Shown piece after piece: positions 16,210 through 24,081 of a stretch of 64,000 bases of DNA. The position numbers and the translations under genes are program-made. The notes below the pieces were generated by a model, which saw only the letters and a list, made by a program, of their open reading frames with translations, was not told the origin of the DNA and did not search any database. Source of the DNA: B4-G1 sp964393895 (GTDB lineage Bacteria; Chloroflexota; Anaerolineae; B4-G1); contig CAYMWP010000005.1 in NCBI GenBank assembly GCA_964393895.1, positions 4,577-68,576 of the forward strand. Direction: 5' to 3'. Positions within the stretch are counted from its first letter, which is position 1. Each line of letters begins with the position of its first letter.

Positions 16210-16967
16210 AACCAACGTCCCGCCGCCCCAAACATTGCCACCTCTGCGGTCGCCCCCTGCAGGGACGCGCCTGGGTCCACGCGGCCAACGACGGCTCGAA
16301 AGATCAAGCCATCGTCGTCTGCCGCCGCTGCCATGAGACGGCCCCCCGCTGTGACGTGTGCAACCTGCCGCTGGGCGAGAATCACGTCCGCCTGCCCGAC
16401 GACCGGCGTATCTGTCCGCGCTGCCACCAGACTGCCATCTACGATCCGGCCCAGGCGCGGGAACTCTTCGAGCGCGTAGCTCGCGTCATCACCGACCAAC
16501 TGGGGCTGGGCCTCAACGTTGGCACAGAGTTTACGCTGGTGGATCACCAACATCTGCAACGACTGGCGGCGGAGGCGCCCGCCAACCCAGTGGACGATGC
16601 GGGCAAAATGCCCGCGGGCAAAGTACCCGTGAACCAGGTCATCGGACTCTTTGCCCGCAAAGGCCGCCAGCGAGTGATGTACCTCATCTACGGTCTGCCC
16701 CGGATACTATTCATCCAGGTCGTCGCCCACGAGTGGGGCCACGCCTGGCATAGAGAGAACTGCCCGCTGCTCGACGACCCTCTGCTCTGCGAAGGATTTG
16801 CCGAGTGGGTGGCCCACAAAGCACTACAAACCCTGGGCGCCGCCAAACAAGCAGCACTGATGGAACAGCGCGACGGCCTCTACGGAGACGGACTGCGCAA
16901 GATGGTATCGCTGGAGCAGCAGCGGGGAATCTCCGGCGTCCTTGATTTTTGCCGCCGGGCCGAGTAA
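16206..16967 (+). CDS. DA1-like LIM/zinc-finger metallopeptidase
   Basis: 253 residues from ATG 16206. The N-terminal 90 residues hold LIM-like zinc-finger pairs ('CHLCGRPL', 'CRRCH', 'CDVCNLPLGENHV', 'CPRCHQT'). The C-terminal domain carries the zinc-protease motif HEWGH ('VVAHEWGHAWH', about 179-189) followed by 'LCEGFAEWVAHKAL', where the Glu is the likely third ligand. This matches the DA1 family; plant DA1 is a ubiquitin-activated peptidase, and bacterial members have no established role. It is cytosolic (no signal or membrane helix). Residues about 132-140 are encoded by a short palindrome ('DAGKMPAGK'). It overlaps the kinase fragment upstream and is 3 bp from the vWA gene downstream, so it belongs to the kinase operon. 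Confidence 0.85.
   Translation: MKPTSRRPKHCHLCGRPLQGRAWVHAANDGSKDQAIVVCRRCHETAPRCDVCNLPLGENHVRLPDDRRICPRCHQTAIYDPAQARELFERVARVITDQLGLGLNVGTEFTLVDHQHLQRLAAEAPANPVDDAGKMPAGKVPVNQVIGLFARKGRQRVMYLIYGLPRILFIQVVAHEWGHAWHRENCPLLDDPLLCEGFAEWVAHKALQTLGAAKQAALMEQRDGLYGDGLRKMVSLEQQRGISGVLDFCRRAE
16599..16615. repeat. 17-bp palindrome in the DA1-like gene
   Basis: gcgggca-aaa-tgcccgc, followed at once by the overlapping palindrome tgcccgcgggca (16609-16620). It encodes a low-complexity stretch between recognisable parts of the peptidase, so it may be another in-frame repeat insertion, but it is short. Confidence 0.5.
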
Positions 16968-16970
16968 AAT

Positions 16971-18362
16971 GTGAAAATGCCAGAACCCCTGCAACTGACG
17001 TCCACATTGAACACCCCCTATATCCCCGTCACCCGCCAGCCTCGCCTGGTGTACCTTCTGCTGGAGACCGCCAGCGGCGCGGGCGGCGATTTCCTCCCGG
17101 TCAACCTGGGGCTGGTGGTGGATACCAGCGAATCTATGCGCATCCGGCTGGCGAGCGAGGCCCAGTTTGAAGAACTGGCGCGGATGGGAGTGCTGAAGGA
17201 AGTACTGGTGGACGGCGTACCTGCCTGGGAATCGGGCGAGATACCCGTCAAGGCGCTGATGCGGTTGCCGCGCAAAATTGACCTGGTCAAGGATGCGCTG
17301 CGGGCCGCCGTCGAGCAACTCCGCCCCGCCGACCGCTTTTCACTGGCCGCCTTTGCCAGCGAGGCGACGACCCTCATCCCCAACACCTCCGGCTCCCAAA
17401 AACGGCGCTTGCTGGAAGCCATCGAGAGACTGGACAACATCCGGCTGGGAGACGAGACCTACATCGGGCGCGGAATGAAGCTAGGTTTCGAGGAATTGCG
17501 CCGAGACAAGTCGAGCGAGCGGGCCGACCGCCTGCTGGTGCTCACCGACGGGTTCACTCTGGACGAGGACGACTGCCGCGCCTGGGGCGCTCACGCCCGC
17601 CAGAAACGCATCCCCATCAGCACCATGGGGCTGGGCGGCGAGTTCAACGAGGAGCTGATGATCCCCATCGCCGACCAGACTGGCGGCGAGGCATATTTGC
17701 TGGAGAACCCCGACGAAATCACGGCCGCCTTTGCCCGCGAGTTGCAGCGCGCGCAGGCGGTGCGCTACCGCAACCTGGAACTGAAACTGCGCCCCTCGCA
17801 AGAGGTAGAGTTGCGAGCCGCCTACCGCGTCCGTCCCACCATCGCGCCGCTGGCAGCGATCAAAGAGGGCGGAGGCTACAACTTTCCGCTGGGCGATCTG
17901 GTGGCGGGGGAGGAACCGGCCCTGCTTTTGGAACTGATCGCGCCGCCACGCCAGGGGGGCGTCTACCGGCTGGCCCAGGCGCTCCTGGCCTGCGACGATC
18001 CGGCCGGCAACCTGGCCGGCCTCAAGACGCGGGCCGAAGTGGTGGCCGAGTACACCACCGACCCGGCCCAGGCGGCTCAACAGGCGGCCCAGGTGATGCA
18101 CATCGTCGAGGCGCTGAGCGCCTACAAATTGCAACAGCGGGCGCGAGCCGACCTGGAAACAGGGAACGTGGCCGGCGCTACGCAAAAACTGCAAGCCGCC
18201 GCCACCCGCCTGCTGGATATGGGCGAGGAAAAACTGGCCGCCGATGTGAGACAACAAGCAGAGGAGTTGGAGCAGCATGGCCAAGCCGATCCACGGCTGG
18301 CCAAGAAACTGCGCTACGGGACGCGCAAGTTGACGAAATGGGACGCAGATTCACGCCTATGA
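16971..18362 (+). CDS. vWA-domain protein (cytosolic)
   Basis: 463 residues from GTG 16971 (ATG 16977 is an alternative). A von Willebrand factor A domain has a complete MIDAS: 'LVVDTSESM', a Thr in 'GDETYIGRGM' and 'LVLTDGFTLDEDD'. A beta domain follows (about 270-345) and then a helical C-terminus (about 355-450). There is no signal peptide or membrane helix. vWA proteins bind partners through a metal ion; together with a kinase and PP2C phosphatase they form the TerY-P type triads known from bacterial stress systems, and all three kinds of gene occur here. The last six codons and the stop fall within a repeat element (18341-18422), so the natural C-terminus may have been replaced. Confidence 0.88.
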   Translation: MKMPEPLQLTSTLNTPYIPVTRQPRLVYLLLETASGAGGDFLPVNLGLVVDTSESMRIRLASEAQFEELARMGVLKEVLVDGVPAWESGEIPVKALMRLPRKIDLVKDALRAAVEQLRPADRFSLAAFASEATTLIPNTSGSQKRRLLEAIERLDNIRLGDETYIGRGMKLGFEELRRDKSSERADRLLVLTDGFTLDEDDCRAWGAHARQKRIPISTMGLGGEFNEELMIPIADQTGGEAYLLENPDEITAAFARELQRAQAVRYRNLELKLRPSQEVELRAAYRVRPTIAPLAAIKEGGGYNFPLGDLVAGEEPALLLELIAPPRQGGVYRLAQALLACDDPAGNLAGLKTRAEVVAEYTTDPAQAAQQAAQVMHIVEALSAYKLQQRARADLETGNVAGATQKLQAAATRLLDMGEEKLAADVRQQAEELEQHGQADPRLAKKLRYGTRKLTKWDADSRL

Positions 18363-18422
18363 ACGCTGATTCTCCGGTTCTATCCGCATACCATCTGCGG
18401 AAATCGGAGTGAATCCACGTCC
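18341..18422. repeat. 82-bp imperfect palindromic repeat overlapping a gene end
   Basis: Outer arms ggacgcagattcac (18341-18354) and gtgaatccacgtcc (18409-18422) match except at two positions. Related half-copies occur at about 23970-23990 ('gtgaatctgcgtcc') and 52743-52789. It supplies the end of the vWA reading frame. Confidence 0.65.
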
Positions 18423-18761
18423 TAAAAGATTTGGGTGTATTTCATTTCAGTAGAGACCCTAGACCTCGGAGGTCTCTGCCGAGCTTGTGCTCGCCCAAAA
18501 CCGCCGATCAAAAGATTTGTCGGTCAGTCAGCATGACGGCTTTTAACACCTTCGATACCCTCTGCCTACTTTTGTCCTGTACCATAGTTGTAGGTCACAC
18601 AAACTTATTTCACCACAGTGGCGCGTTCAGCCACCTGATGGTACAATAAAGCGCTGTTCAGAAACAGCGTCAGAGTGATTCCGCAGACATCTACGGCCCC
18701 GTGACGGGGCAGATCAACCTTTTCGCAAGGACGGCCCTTGGCGGGCAAAAGGAGGCGGCCT
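18363..18761. other. 399-bp gene-free gap with repeat remnants
   Basis: Contains the right half of the palindromic repeat, a perfect 15-bp palindrome agacctcggaggtct (18461-18475; related arms at 56714 and 56795), and a small hairpin (cgctgtt/aacagcg, 18652-18669). A short open frame at 18431-18649 has no recognisable product or ribosome site. The promoter of the NERD-FHA gene probably lies here, but I cannot assign it. Confidence 0.6.
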
Positions 18762-19754
18762 GTGAGCGTCGAAGTATGGTACGGCAGCAAGTCGCACCAC
18801 GAGGCGGAGCAGAAAACGCTGCTCGAACTGTATCAGTACCTTCGCCCTCAGCAGGAACATTTCGTGCTCCTGCACAACTTTTTCGCCGGTCAGAGCAACG
18901 AGATTGACCTGGTCGTGCTCAAACGAGATGGCGTCTTCCTGGCCGAACTGAAACACGTCTGGGACCCCATCTTTGGCCGGCGCGAGGGAACTTGGAAAGC
19001 GATTCGCGAGGATGGCGGCGAAGTCATCCTCAACCCCGACCGTTCCAACCCCTTCAAACAAGCCCAACGCAACTATCACAGTTGGAAAAACTGGTGCCAG
19101 GCCCACGCCGAGGAAATCGGCTCTGGTCCGGCGCATCCCCGCCCAACCGATTGGAGCGACGTGATGACCAGCATCGTCCTCTACCCGGATCTGCCAGAGG
19201 GAAGCGACGTCGCCATCGGGGATTGGCCCGTGCAGGCGCTGGGGCTGCCCGCTTTCCTGTTCGCACTGGTGTCGTGCTCGTCTAGCAAAGTGACGCTATC
19301 CCGTCAGGAGATGAGCCGCATCCCAGAACTGATGGGATTGGAACACTGGCAACTGGCACACCCAACACAAAAGCTATCAGATTGGCAGCCGGCCCCCTTT
19401 GCCGCGTTGGTTGCGCGGGGTCACACGTTATCGGAGCCGCTCATCCGGCTGGACGAGGTCAACAAAGAAAGCATCACCGTGGGAAGAGAGACGGGGAATG
19501 ACCTGGTCATCACCGACCCCACCGTCTCACGCCACCACGCCGAGTTGTACCAGTTCAACGGGCGCTGGGTCGTGCGCGATCTGGACAGCACCAGCGGCAC
19601 CTTTGTGGGTTACAAGGGCGATCCCGACGACGAAACTCGCGTCGCAGAGAGGGAATTTGCCCTGAAAGATAATTCCATCGTCCGTTTTGGGCCGGCATCC
19701 TACACCCTACTGTTGCACGAGAGCAACGAGAACGACGAGAGCGAGAAGCCGTGA
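18762..19754 (+). CDS. NERD nuclease-related domain + FHA protein
   Basis: 330 residues from GTG 18762, which has a strong 'aggagg' seven bases upstream. The N-terminal half is a NERD domain: 'SNEIDLVVLKRDGVFLAELK' carries the conserved Asp and the E-x-K of the restriction-endonuclease-like core. The C-terminal 90 residues are an FHA domain ('ITVGRETGNDLVI', 'VSRHHAEL', 'LDSTSGTFVG'). NERD domains are predicted nucleases found with kinases and helicases; an FHA fusion implies recruitment to phosphothreonine on a kinase or substrate. It overlaps the next kinase by 4 bp (GTGA), which predicts translational coupling and makes that kinase its likely partner. Confidence 0.88.
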   Translation: MSVEVWYGSKSHHEAEQKTLLELYQYLRPQQEHFVLLHNFFAGQSNEIDLVVLKRDGVFLAELKHVWDPIFGRREGTWKAIREDGGEVILNPDRSNPFKQAQRNYHSWKNWCQAHAEEIGSGPAHPRPTDWSDVMTSIVLYPDLPEGSDVAIGDWPVQALGLPAFLFALVSCSSSKVTLSRQEMSRIPELMGLEHWQLAHPTQKLSDWQPAPFAALVARGHTLSEPLIRLDEVNKESITVGRETGNDLVITDPTVSRHHAELYQFNGRWVVRDLDSTSGTFVGYKGDPDDETRVAEREFALKDNSIVRFGPASYTLLLHESNENDESEKP

Positions 19755-21538
19755 ACACCTGCCCGCAATGTGGCGCGAGCAATCGTCCAGAAGCGCACTT
19801 TTGCCGCAAGTGCCGGTGTGCGCTGCCATCCGCTGCCACGCCGACGACGTGTATCCATTGCGGTGCAATGTTGCGACCAGGCGCGCGCTTTTGCAAGAAA
19901 TGCGGTGAGGCAATTAGAGACGCTATTTATACCGATGCCGGCCACACTTGCCCTCACTGCGGGTCAGAGGTACGAGAGAGCGCCCGTCTCTGTCCTATCT
20001 GCCAGTCGCCTTTGGCTACGCCGTCCGCCCAGCCCTTCGGTTCACGCTGTATTCACTGCGACACGCCCACCCGCCCCGGCGCGCGCTTTTGTCGCAATTG
20101 CAGCCGCCCGCTCTCGACGGCGATGACGGTGCCGCCGCCACCACCGCCGCCGCCATCCCATCCGGCGCAGGGCCGCTTTGGCACCGGCGAGATGCTCCCA
20201 CTCACCATCCTGACCGGGCGGTACGTGATCCTGGAAAAGATCGCCCAGGGGGGTATGGGAGCCGTTTACAAGGCCCAGGACAGGCGGCTCCAGGGCAAAG
20301 TAGTCGCCGTGAAGGAGATGTCCGAATCGGCCGTCGCTCAGGCGGAGCGAGAGCGCGTGCTAGAGTCATTCCAGCGCGAGGCGGAACTGCTGGCCCGGCT
20401 GGACCACCCCAACCTGGCGCGGGTGAGCGACCGCTTTCAGGAGGGAGAACGGCACTATATGGTGATAGAGTTCATCGAGGGACAAACGTTGCAAAAGATG
20501 CTCGAGGGACGCAACGACCCGTTCCCCCAAGAGCAAGTATTGAACTGGGCCGAGCAATTGTGCGACGTGCTCGCCTACCTGCATAGCCAGCAGCCCAAGA
20601 TCATCTATCGAGACATAAAGCCGGCCAACGTGATGGTGCTGGCCGGCTCCGACCAAGTCAAATTGATTGATTTCGGCATCGCCCGCTTTTACAAACTGGG
20701 CAAGAAAAAAGACACTATCGAATTTGGCACCGACGGCTACGCGCCGCCGGAGCAATACGGCAAAACTCAGACCGACGAGCGGGCCGACGTCTACGCGCTG
20801 GGGGCCATGCTCCACCAACTGCTCACACTGCGCGAGCCAATGACCCGCCCGTTCCACTTCCCACCGGCGCGCGCCCTCAACCCCAAGGTAAGTCAACAGG
20901 TAGAGACCGCCATCGCGGATGCAGTACAGGCCGAACAGGACAAGCGTCACCAATCTATGGACGAAATGCGGAGCGCGTTGCTAGGGGAGGGCGCGGCTCC
21001 CAAACGAAAGTCAAAGAAGAAAAAACCGGCTCGACCCGCCGCCGCTCCGCCATCTGTGCCAGGCAAACTAAAACCCAGTCCGGATTGGATAAACTTTGGA
21101 GATGCACCTACCGGAAGCGGCGCGCCGGCCCAGTCGCTGGCGTTCACTCTCCCCGCCGGCGAGCAAGCCACACTCAACGCCAGCGCCCCATGGGTACACG
21201 TCCACCCCACCAGTGTCGTCAAGCAAGGAGAAAAAGTCACCATCACGCTAGACGCCAGGCAGCTCAGACCGGGACGGCTGCAATTGAGTGGGGGACTGAT
21301 CAAGCGGTGGGCCGGCCTGCATACCCGTCTCCTGATACCGGCCGAACAAACGCTCACCACCCACGTAGAAATCGAGTTAAAAAGCGGGTACAAGCAACGC
21401 ATCCCGGTCAGTGTCACCGTCGTGCCGCCGGCCCAGCAAGTGCGGCTGCGCTGGATCGCGACCATCGGCATTATGCTGATGGAGGTAGGCATCGCAGCCG
21501 CTGCCCTGGGAATACTCGCGGTCGCGCTCCTATTTTGA
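19751..21538 (+). CDS. Ser/Thr protein kinase with four N-terminal zinc ribbons
   Basis: 595 residues, GTG start overlapping the NERD-FHA stop. Four zinc ribbons in series (about 3-120: CPQCG/CRKC, CIHCG/CKKC, CPHCG/CPIC, CIHCD/CRNC), kinase (about 155-410), a beta-sandwich region (about 440-560, 'PDWINFGD', 'VHVHPTSVVKQGEKVTI') and one C-terminal membrane helix (about 563-590). Because the helix is last, the beta domain should be cytosolic, unlike the other kinases here. Kinase motifs: 'AQGGMGAVYKAQD', 'VAVKEM', 'IYRDIKPANVMV' (Tyr in HRD), 'IDFGIARF'. All catalytic residues are kept. It probably works with the NERD-FHA protein. Confidence 0.92.
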   Translation: MNTCPQCGASNRPEAHFCRKCRCALPSAATPTTCIHCGAMLRPGARFCKKCGEAIRDAIYTDAGHTCPHCGSEVRESARLCPICQSPLATPSAQPFGSRCIHCDTPTRPGARFCRNCSRPLSTAMTVPPPPPPPPSHPAQGRFGTGEMLPLTILTGRYVILEKIAQGGMGAVYKAQDRRLQGKVVAVKEMSESAVAQAERERVLESFQREAELLARLDHPNLARVSDRFQEGERHYMVIEFIEGQTLQKMLEGRNDPFPQEQVLNWAEQLCDVLAYLHSQQPKIIYRDIKPANVMVLAGSDQVKLIDFGIARFYKLGKKKDTIEFGTDGYAPPEQYGKTQTDERADVYALGAMLHQLLTLREPMTRPFHFPPARALNPKVSQQVETAIADAVQAEQDKRHQSMDEMRSALLGEGAAPKRKSKKKKPARPAAAPPSVPGKLKPSPDWINFGDAPTGSGAPAQSLAFTLPAGEQATLNASAPWVHVHPTSVVKQGEKVTITLDARQLRPGRLQLSGGLIKRWAGLHTRLLIPAEQTLTTHVEIELKSGYKQRIPVSVTVVPPAQQVRLRWIATIGIMLMEVGIAAAALGILAVALLF

Positions 21539-21640
21539 ACGTAACAACGGTTCGTCGTGCCGGATGGCAGGTCAGAAACCCGCCCTACCGGAAAAAGACG
21601 AAATGAGAACGGACAAAAAAACAGAATCGAGGAGAAAGCC

Positions 21641-23893
21641 ATGCCACTTTCAAGCGGACAGATGATAGAGCACCGCTACCGCATCGCCAAACTGCTGGGG
21701 CAAGGGGGAATGGGGGCCGTCTACCGCGCCTGGGACACGCGCCTGAATCGTCCCGTCGCACTCAAAGAGATGATCCCCCAGATCGGCCTCGACGCCGCCA
21801 TGCTGGCCCAATTGCGCCAACAATTCGAGCAAGAGGCACAAGTGCTGGCCACGTTCACCCACCCCAGCCTGGTGCGCGTCACCGACTACTTTTCCTGGGA
21901 GAACAACGAGTATCTGGTGATGGACTTTGTCGAGGGGGAGAGCCTGGCCGAACGGATCGAGCGGGAAGGGGCGCAAACGGAGGCGCAGACGCTGGCGTGG
22001 GCCGAGCAACTACTGGACGCGCTGGCCTATTGTCACCGGCAAGGCGTACTCCACCGCGACATCAAGCCGCTGAACATCATCGTCACGCCGGAGGGACGAG
22101 CCGTACTGGTGGACTTTGGCCTGGTCAAGTTGTGGGATCCCAGCGACCCGCAGACGCGGACGGTGATGCGTGGAGCAGGAACGCCAGAGTACGCCCCGCC
22201 GGAGCAATACGACATAGGGGCGGGCCACACCGACCCCCGCTCAGATATCTACAGCATGGGGGCCACCCTCTACCACGCCCTCACCGGCCAAATGCCCCCC
22301 ACGGCCACGCAGCGTATGGCCAGCCCAGCCTCCTTCGCACCGCCGCGCCGCATCAACGCCACCGTCAGCCCGGCCACCGAAGCGGTCGTGCTCAAATCGT
22401 TAGAGATGGCGATGGAGAACCGCTACCAGAGCGCGGAGGAGATGGCTCAAGCGTTGGGCGTCTTGGAGCAAGTCACCCGCGTCGTGCCGCGCCGCGAGCG
22501 TGTCGCGCCGGAGCGCGCGCAAACGCCACCCGCGTTCGAACCGGAACCCCCTGTCAAGCGCAAGCGAGGGTTCCTGGTGGGAGGCGTAGGGTTGACAGTC
22601 GCCGGCCTGCTGTGCCTGGCGCTGGCAGTGGGCGCCGCCTTGCTAGGACTGTACTTGCTGGGCAGCGACAAAGCGACACCTCTCCCCCCCACTCCCACCT
22701 TCGAGCCTCCCGCCACACCACGTCAGCCCACCGCCGCTCCGCTCCTCACGCCCACACCCCGCCCCATCAACACCCCCGCGCCGGTGGACGTAGGCAACAT
22801 CTTGTTCCAGGACGACTTTAGTGATCCCGGCTCCGGCTGGGAGATAGAGGAGTACGAGAGCGGCAACATAGGCTACAAGGACGGCGTCTACTTTGTGCGA
22901 GCTGAGAACGACGAATATTACTACTTTGGCATGGCCGGTCGCTCCTTCACCGACGCGGTCATCGAAGTGGACGCCACCCAGGTCTTGGGCCCAGCGAATG
23001 ACAACAACCACTATGGAGTGGCCTGTCGCATCCAGCCCGACAACCACGGCTACTTTTTCCGTATCAGCGGAAGCGGCCACTATTCCATCCTCAAAGAGAT
23101 GGGAGAGGAGGACGTGTGGCTGGTAGATTGGACCCAGTCCACCGCCATTCACCAGGGAAATGAAACGAATCACATCCGGGCCATCTGCGACGGATCCCGC
23201 CTGGCGTTGTTCGTCAATGGCGAGTTGCTGGCAGAGGTGGAGGACGGCGATTTCAGCACAGGAGACATCGGCCTGACAGCGGGCACATTTGAGGACGAGC
23301 CAACGGAAATACACTACGACGACCTGCTCGTTCAGTCACCGCTGGAACTCTTGTTCCAGGACGATTTCAGTGACTCTGGCAGCGGTTGGGAGATAGGAGA
23401 CTATGATACCGGAGACGTGGGCTATACCGACGGGGTCTACTTTGTCACCTCCACCGAGAAAGAGCAAATGATGTGGGGACTGGCCAACCGCTCCTTCTAC
23501 GATACCATCGTCGAGGTAGACGCCACCCAGATCTCGGCCCCGGACAACGATAACAACGCCTATGGAGTCATGTGCCGCATCCAATCGAACAACGATGGCT
23601 ACCTCCTGCGCGTCAGCGGGGACGGCTATTATGCCATCCATGCGATCGTAGAGGGTGAGTTCGAGTCACTGGTAGAATGGGCCTCGTCCGACGCAATCCA
23701 CCTGGGGAACGCGACCAACCACATCCGCGCCGTCTGCGATGGGACCAGCCTGGCTCTGATTGTCAACGGAGAATTACTGGCAGAGGTGGAAGACTACACT
23801 TTCAGCGAGGGAGACATCGCCTTAACTGCGACCACCTTCGAGGATGAGCCAACAGAGGTGCACTTTGACGACCTGCTAGTATCCGCACCCTGA
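21641..23893 (+). CDS. Membrane Ser/Thr protein kinase with paired LamG/DUF1080-like ectodomains
   Basis: 750 residues from ATG 21641 ('gaggag' upstream). Kinase about 10-275 of the HRD subfamily ('GQGGMGAVYRAWD', 'LHRDIKPLNIIV', 'VDFGLVKLWD'), membrane helix (about 310-337), P/T linker, then two copies of one exported domain (about 385-560 and 565-750). Each copy starts 'LFQDDFSD.GSGWEI' and ends 'DEPTE.H.DDLLV'. This is the concanavalin-like/3-keto-disaccharide-hydrolase fold often used for glycan binding. The tandem copies are an internal duplication. The kinase at 39466 has the same type of paired ectodomain. It is probably a glycan- or wall-sensing kinase; the ligand is not known. Confidence 0.92.
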   Translation: MPLSSGQMIEHRYRIAKLLGQGGMGAVYRAWDTRLNRPVALKEMIPQIGLDAAMLAQLRQQFEQEAQVLATFTHPSLVRVTDYFSWENNEYLVMDFVEGESLAERIEREGAQTEAQTLAWAEQLLDALAYCHRQGVLHRDIKPLNIIVTPEGRAVLVDFGLVKLWDPSDPQTRTVMRGAGTPEYAPPEQYDIGAGHTDPRSDIYSMGATLYHALTGQMPPTATQRMASPASFAPPRRINATVSPATEAVVLKSLEMAMENRYQSAEEMAQALGVLEQVTRVVPRRERVAPERAQTPPAFEPEPPVKRKRGFLVGGVGLTVAGLLCLALAVGAALLGLYLLGSDKATPLPPTPTFEPPATPRQPTAAPLLTPTPRPINTPAPVDVGNILFQDDFSDPGSGWEIEEYESGNIGYKDGVYFVRAENDEYYYFGMAGRSFTDAVIEVDATQVLGPANDNNHYGVACRIQPDNHGYFFRISGSGHYSILKEMGEEDVWLVDWTQSTAIHQGNETNHIRAICDGSRLALFVNGELLAEVEDGDFSTGDIGLTAGTFEDEPTEIHYDDLLVQSPLELLFQDDFSDSGSGWEIGDYDTGDVGYTDGVYFVTSTEKEQMMWGLANRSFYDTIVEVDATQISAPDNDNNAYGVMCRIQSNNDGYLLRVSGDGYYAIHAIVEGEFESLVEWASSDAIHLGNATNHIRAVCDGTSLALIVNGELLAEVEDYTFSEGDIALTATTFEDEPTEVHFDDLLVSAP

Positions 23894-23898
23894 CGGAA

Positions 23899-23931
23899 AG
23901 GTGCGACGCACTTCAGCAGTGCGTCGCACCT
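23899..23931. terminator. Perfect 14-bp hairpin after the kinase stop
   Basis: Arms aggtgcgacgcact and its exact reverse complement around the loop tcagc, 6 bp after the stop of the kinase gene. There is no U-run, so it may be a repeat rather than an intrinsic terminator. A degenerate relative follows the kinase with the same ectodomains (41885-41923). Confidence 0.55.
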
Positions 23932-24000
23932 CCTACCCTGTGACCCGAGCAGTTACTTTTGATTTAATTTATCTGCGTGAATCTGCGTCCTAATAGGGAG

Positions 24001-24065
24001 GTAAGCGTTCAGGTGGGCAACTGGAATGAGTCAAAAACAGCTTACATACCCGTCTGAACGCTTAC
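24001..24065. mobile_element. 65-bp MITE with 12-bp inverted repeats and 8-bp target duplication (IS66-like ends)
   Basis: Perfect terminal inverted repeats gtaagcgttcag (24001-24012) and ctgaacgcttac (24054-24065) are flanked by the direct repeat atagggag (23993-24000 and 24066-24073). Ends beginning GTAA and 8-bp duplications are characteristic of the IS66 family, so this is probably a non-autonomous derivative. The right-hand target copy supplies the ribosome-binding 'agggag' of the PP2C gene. Confidence 0.82.
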
Positions 24066-24081
24066 ATAGGGAGATATTGCG

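Noticed and set aside
18431..18649. 72-codon frame before the NERD-FHA gene
   Set aside because: It crosses repeat remnants, lacks a ribosome site and matches nothing that I recognise.
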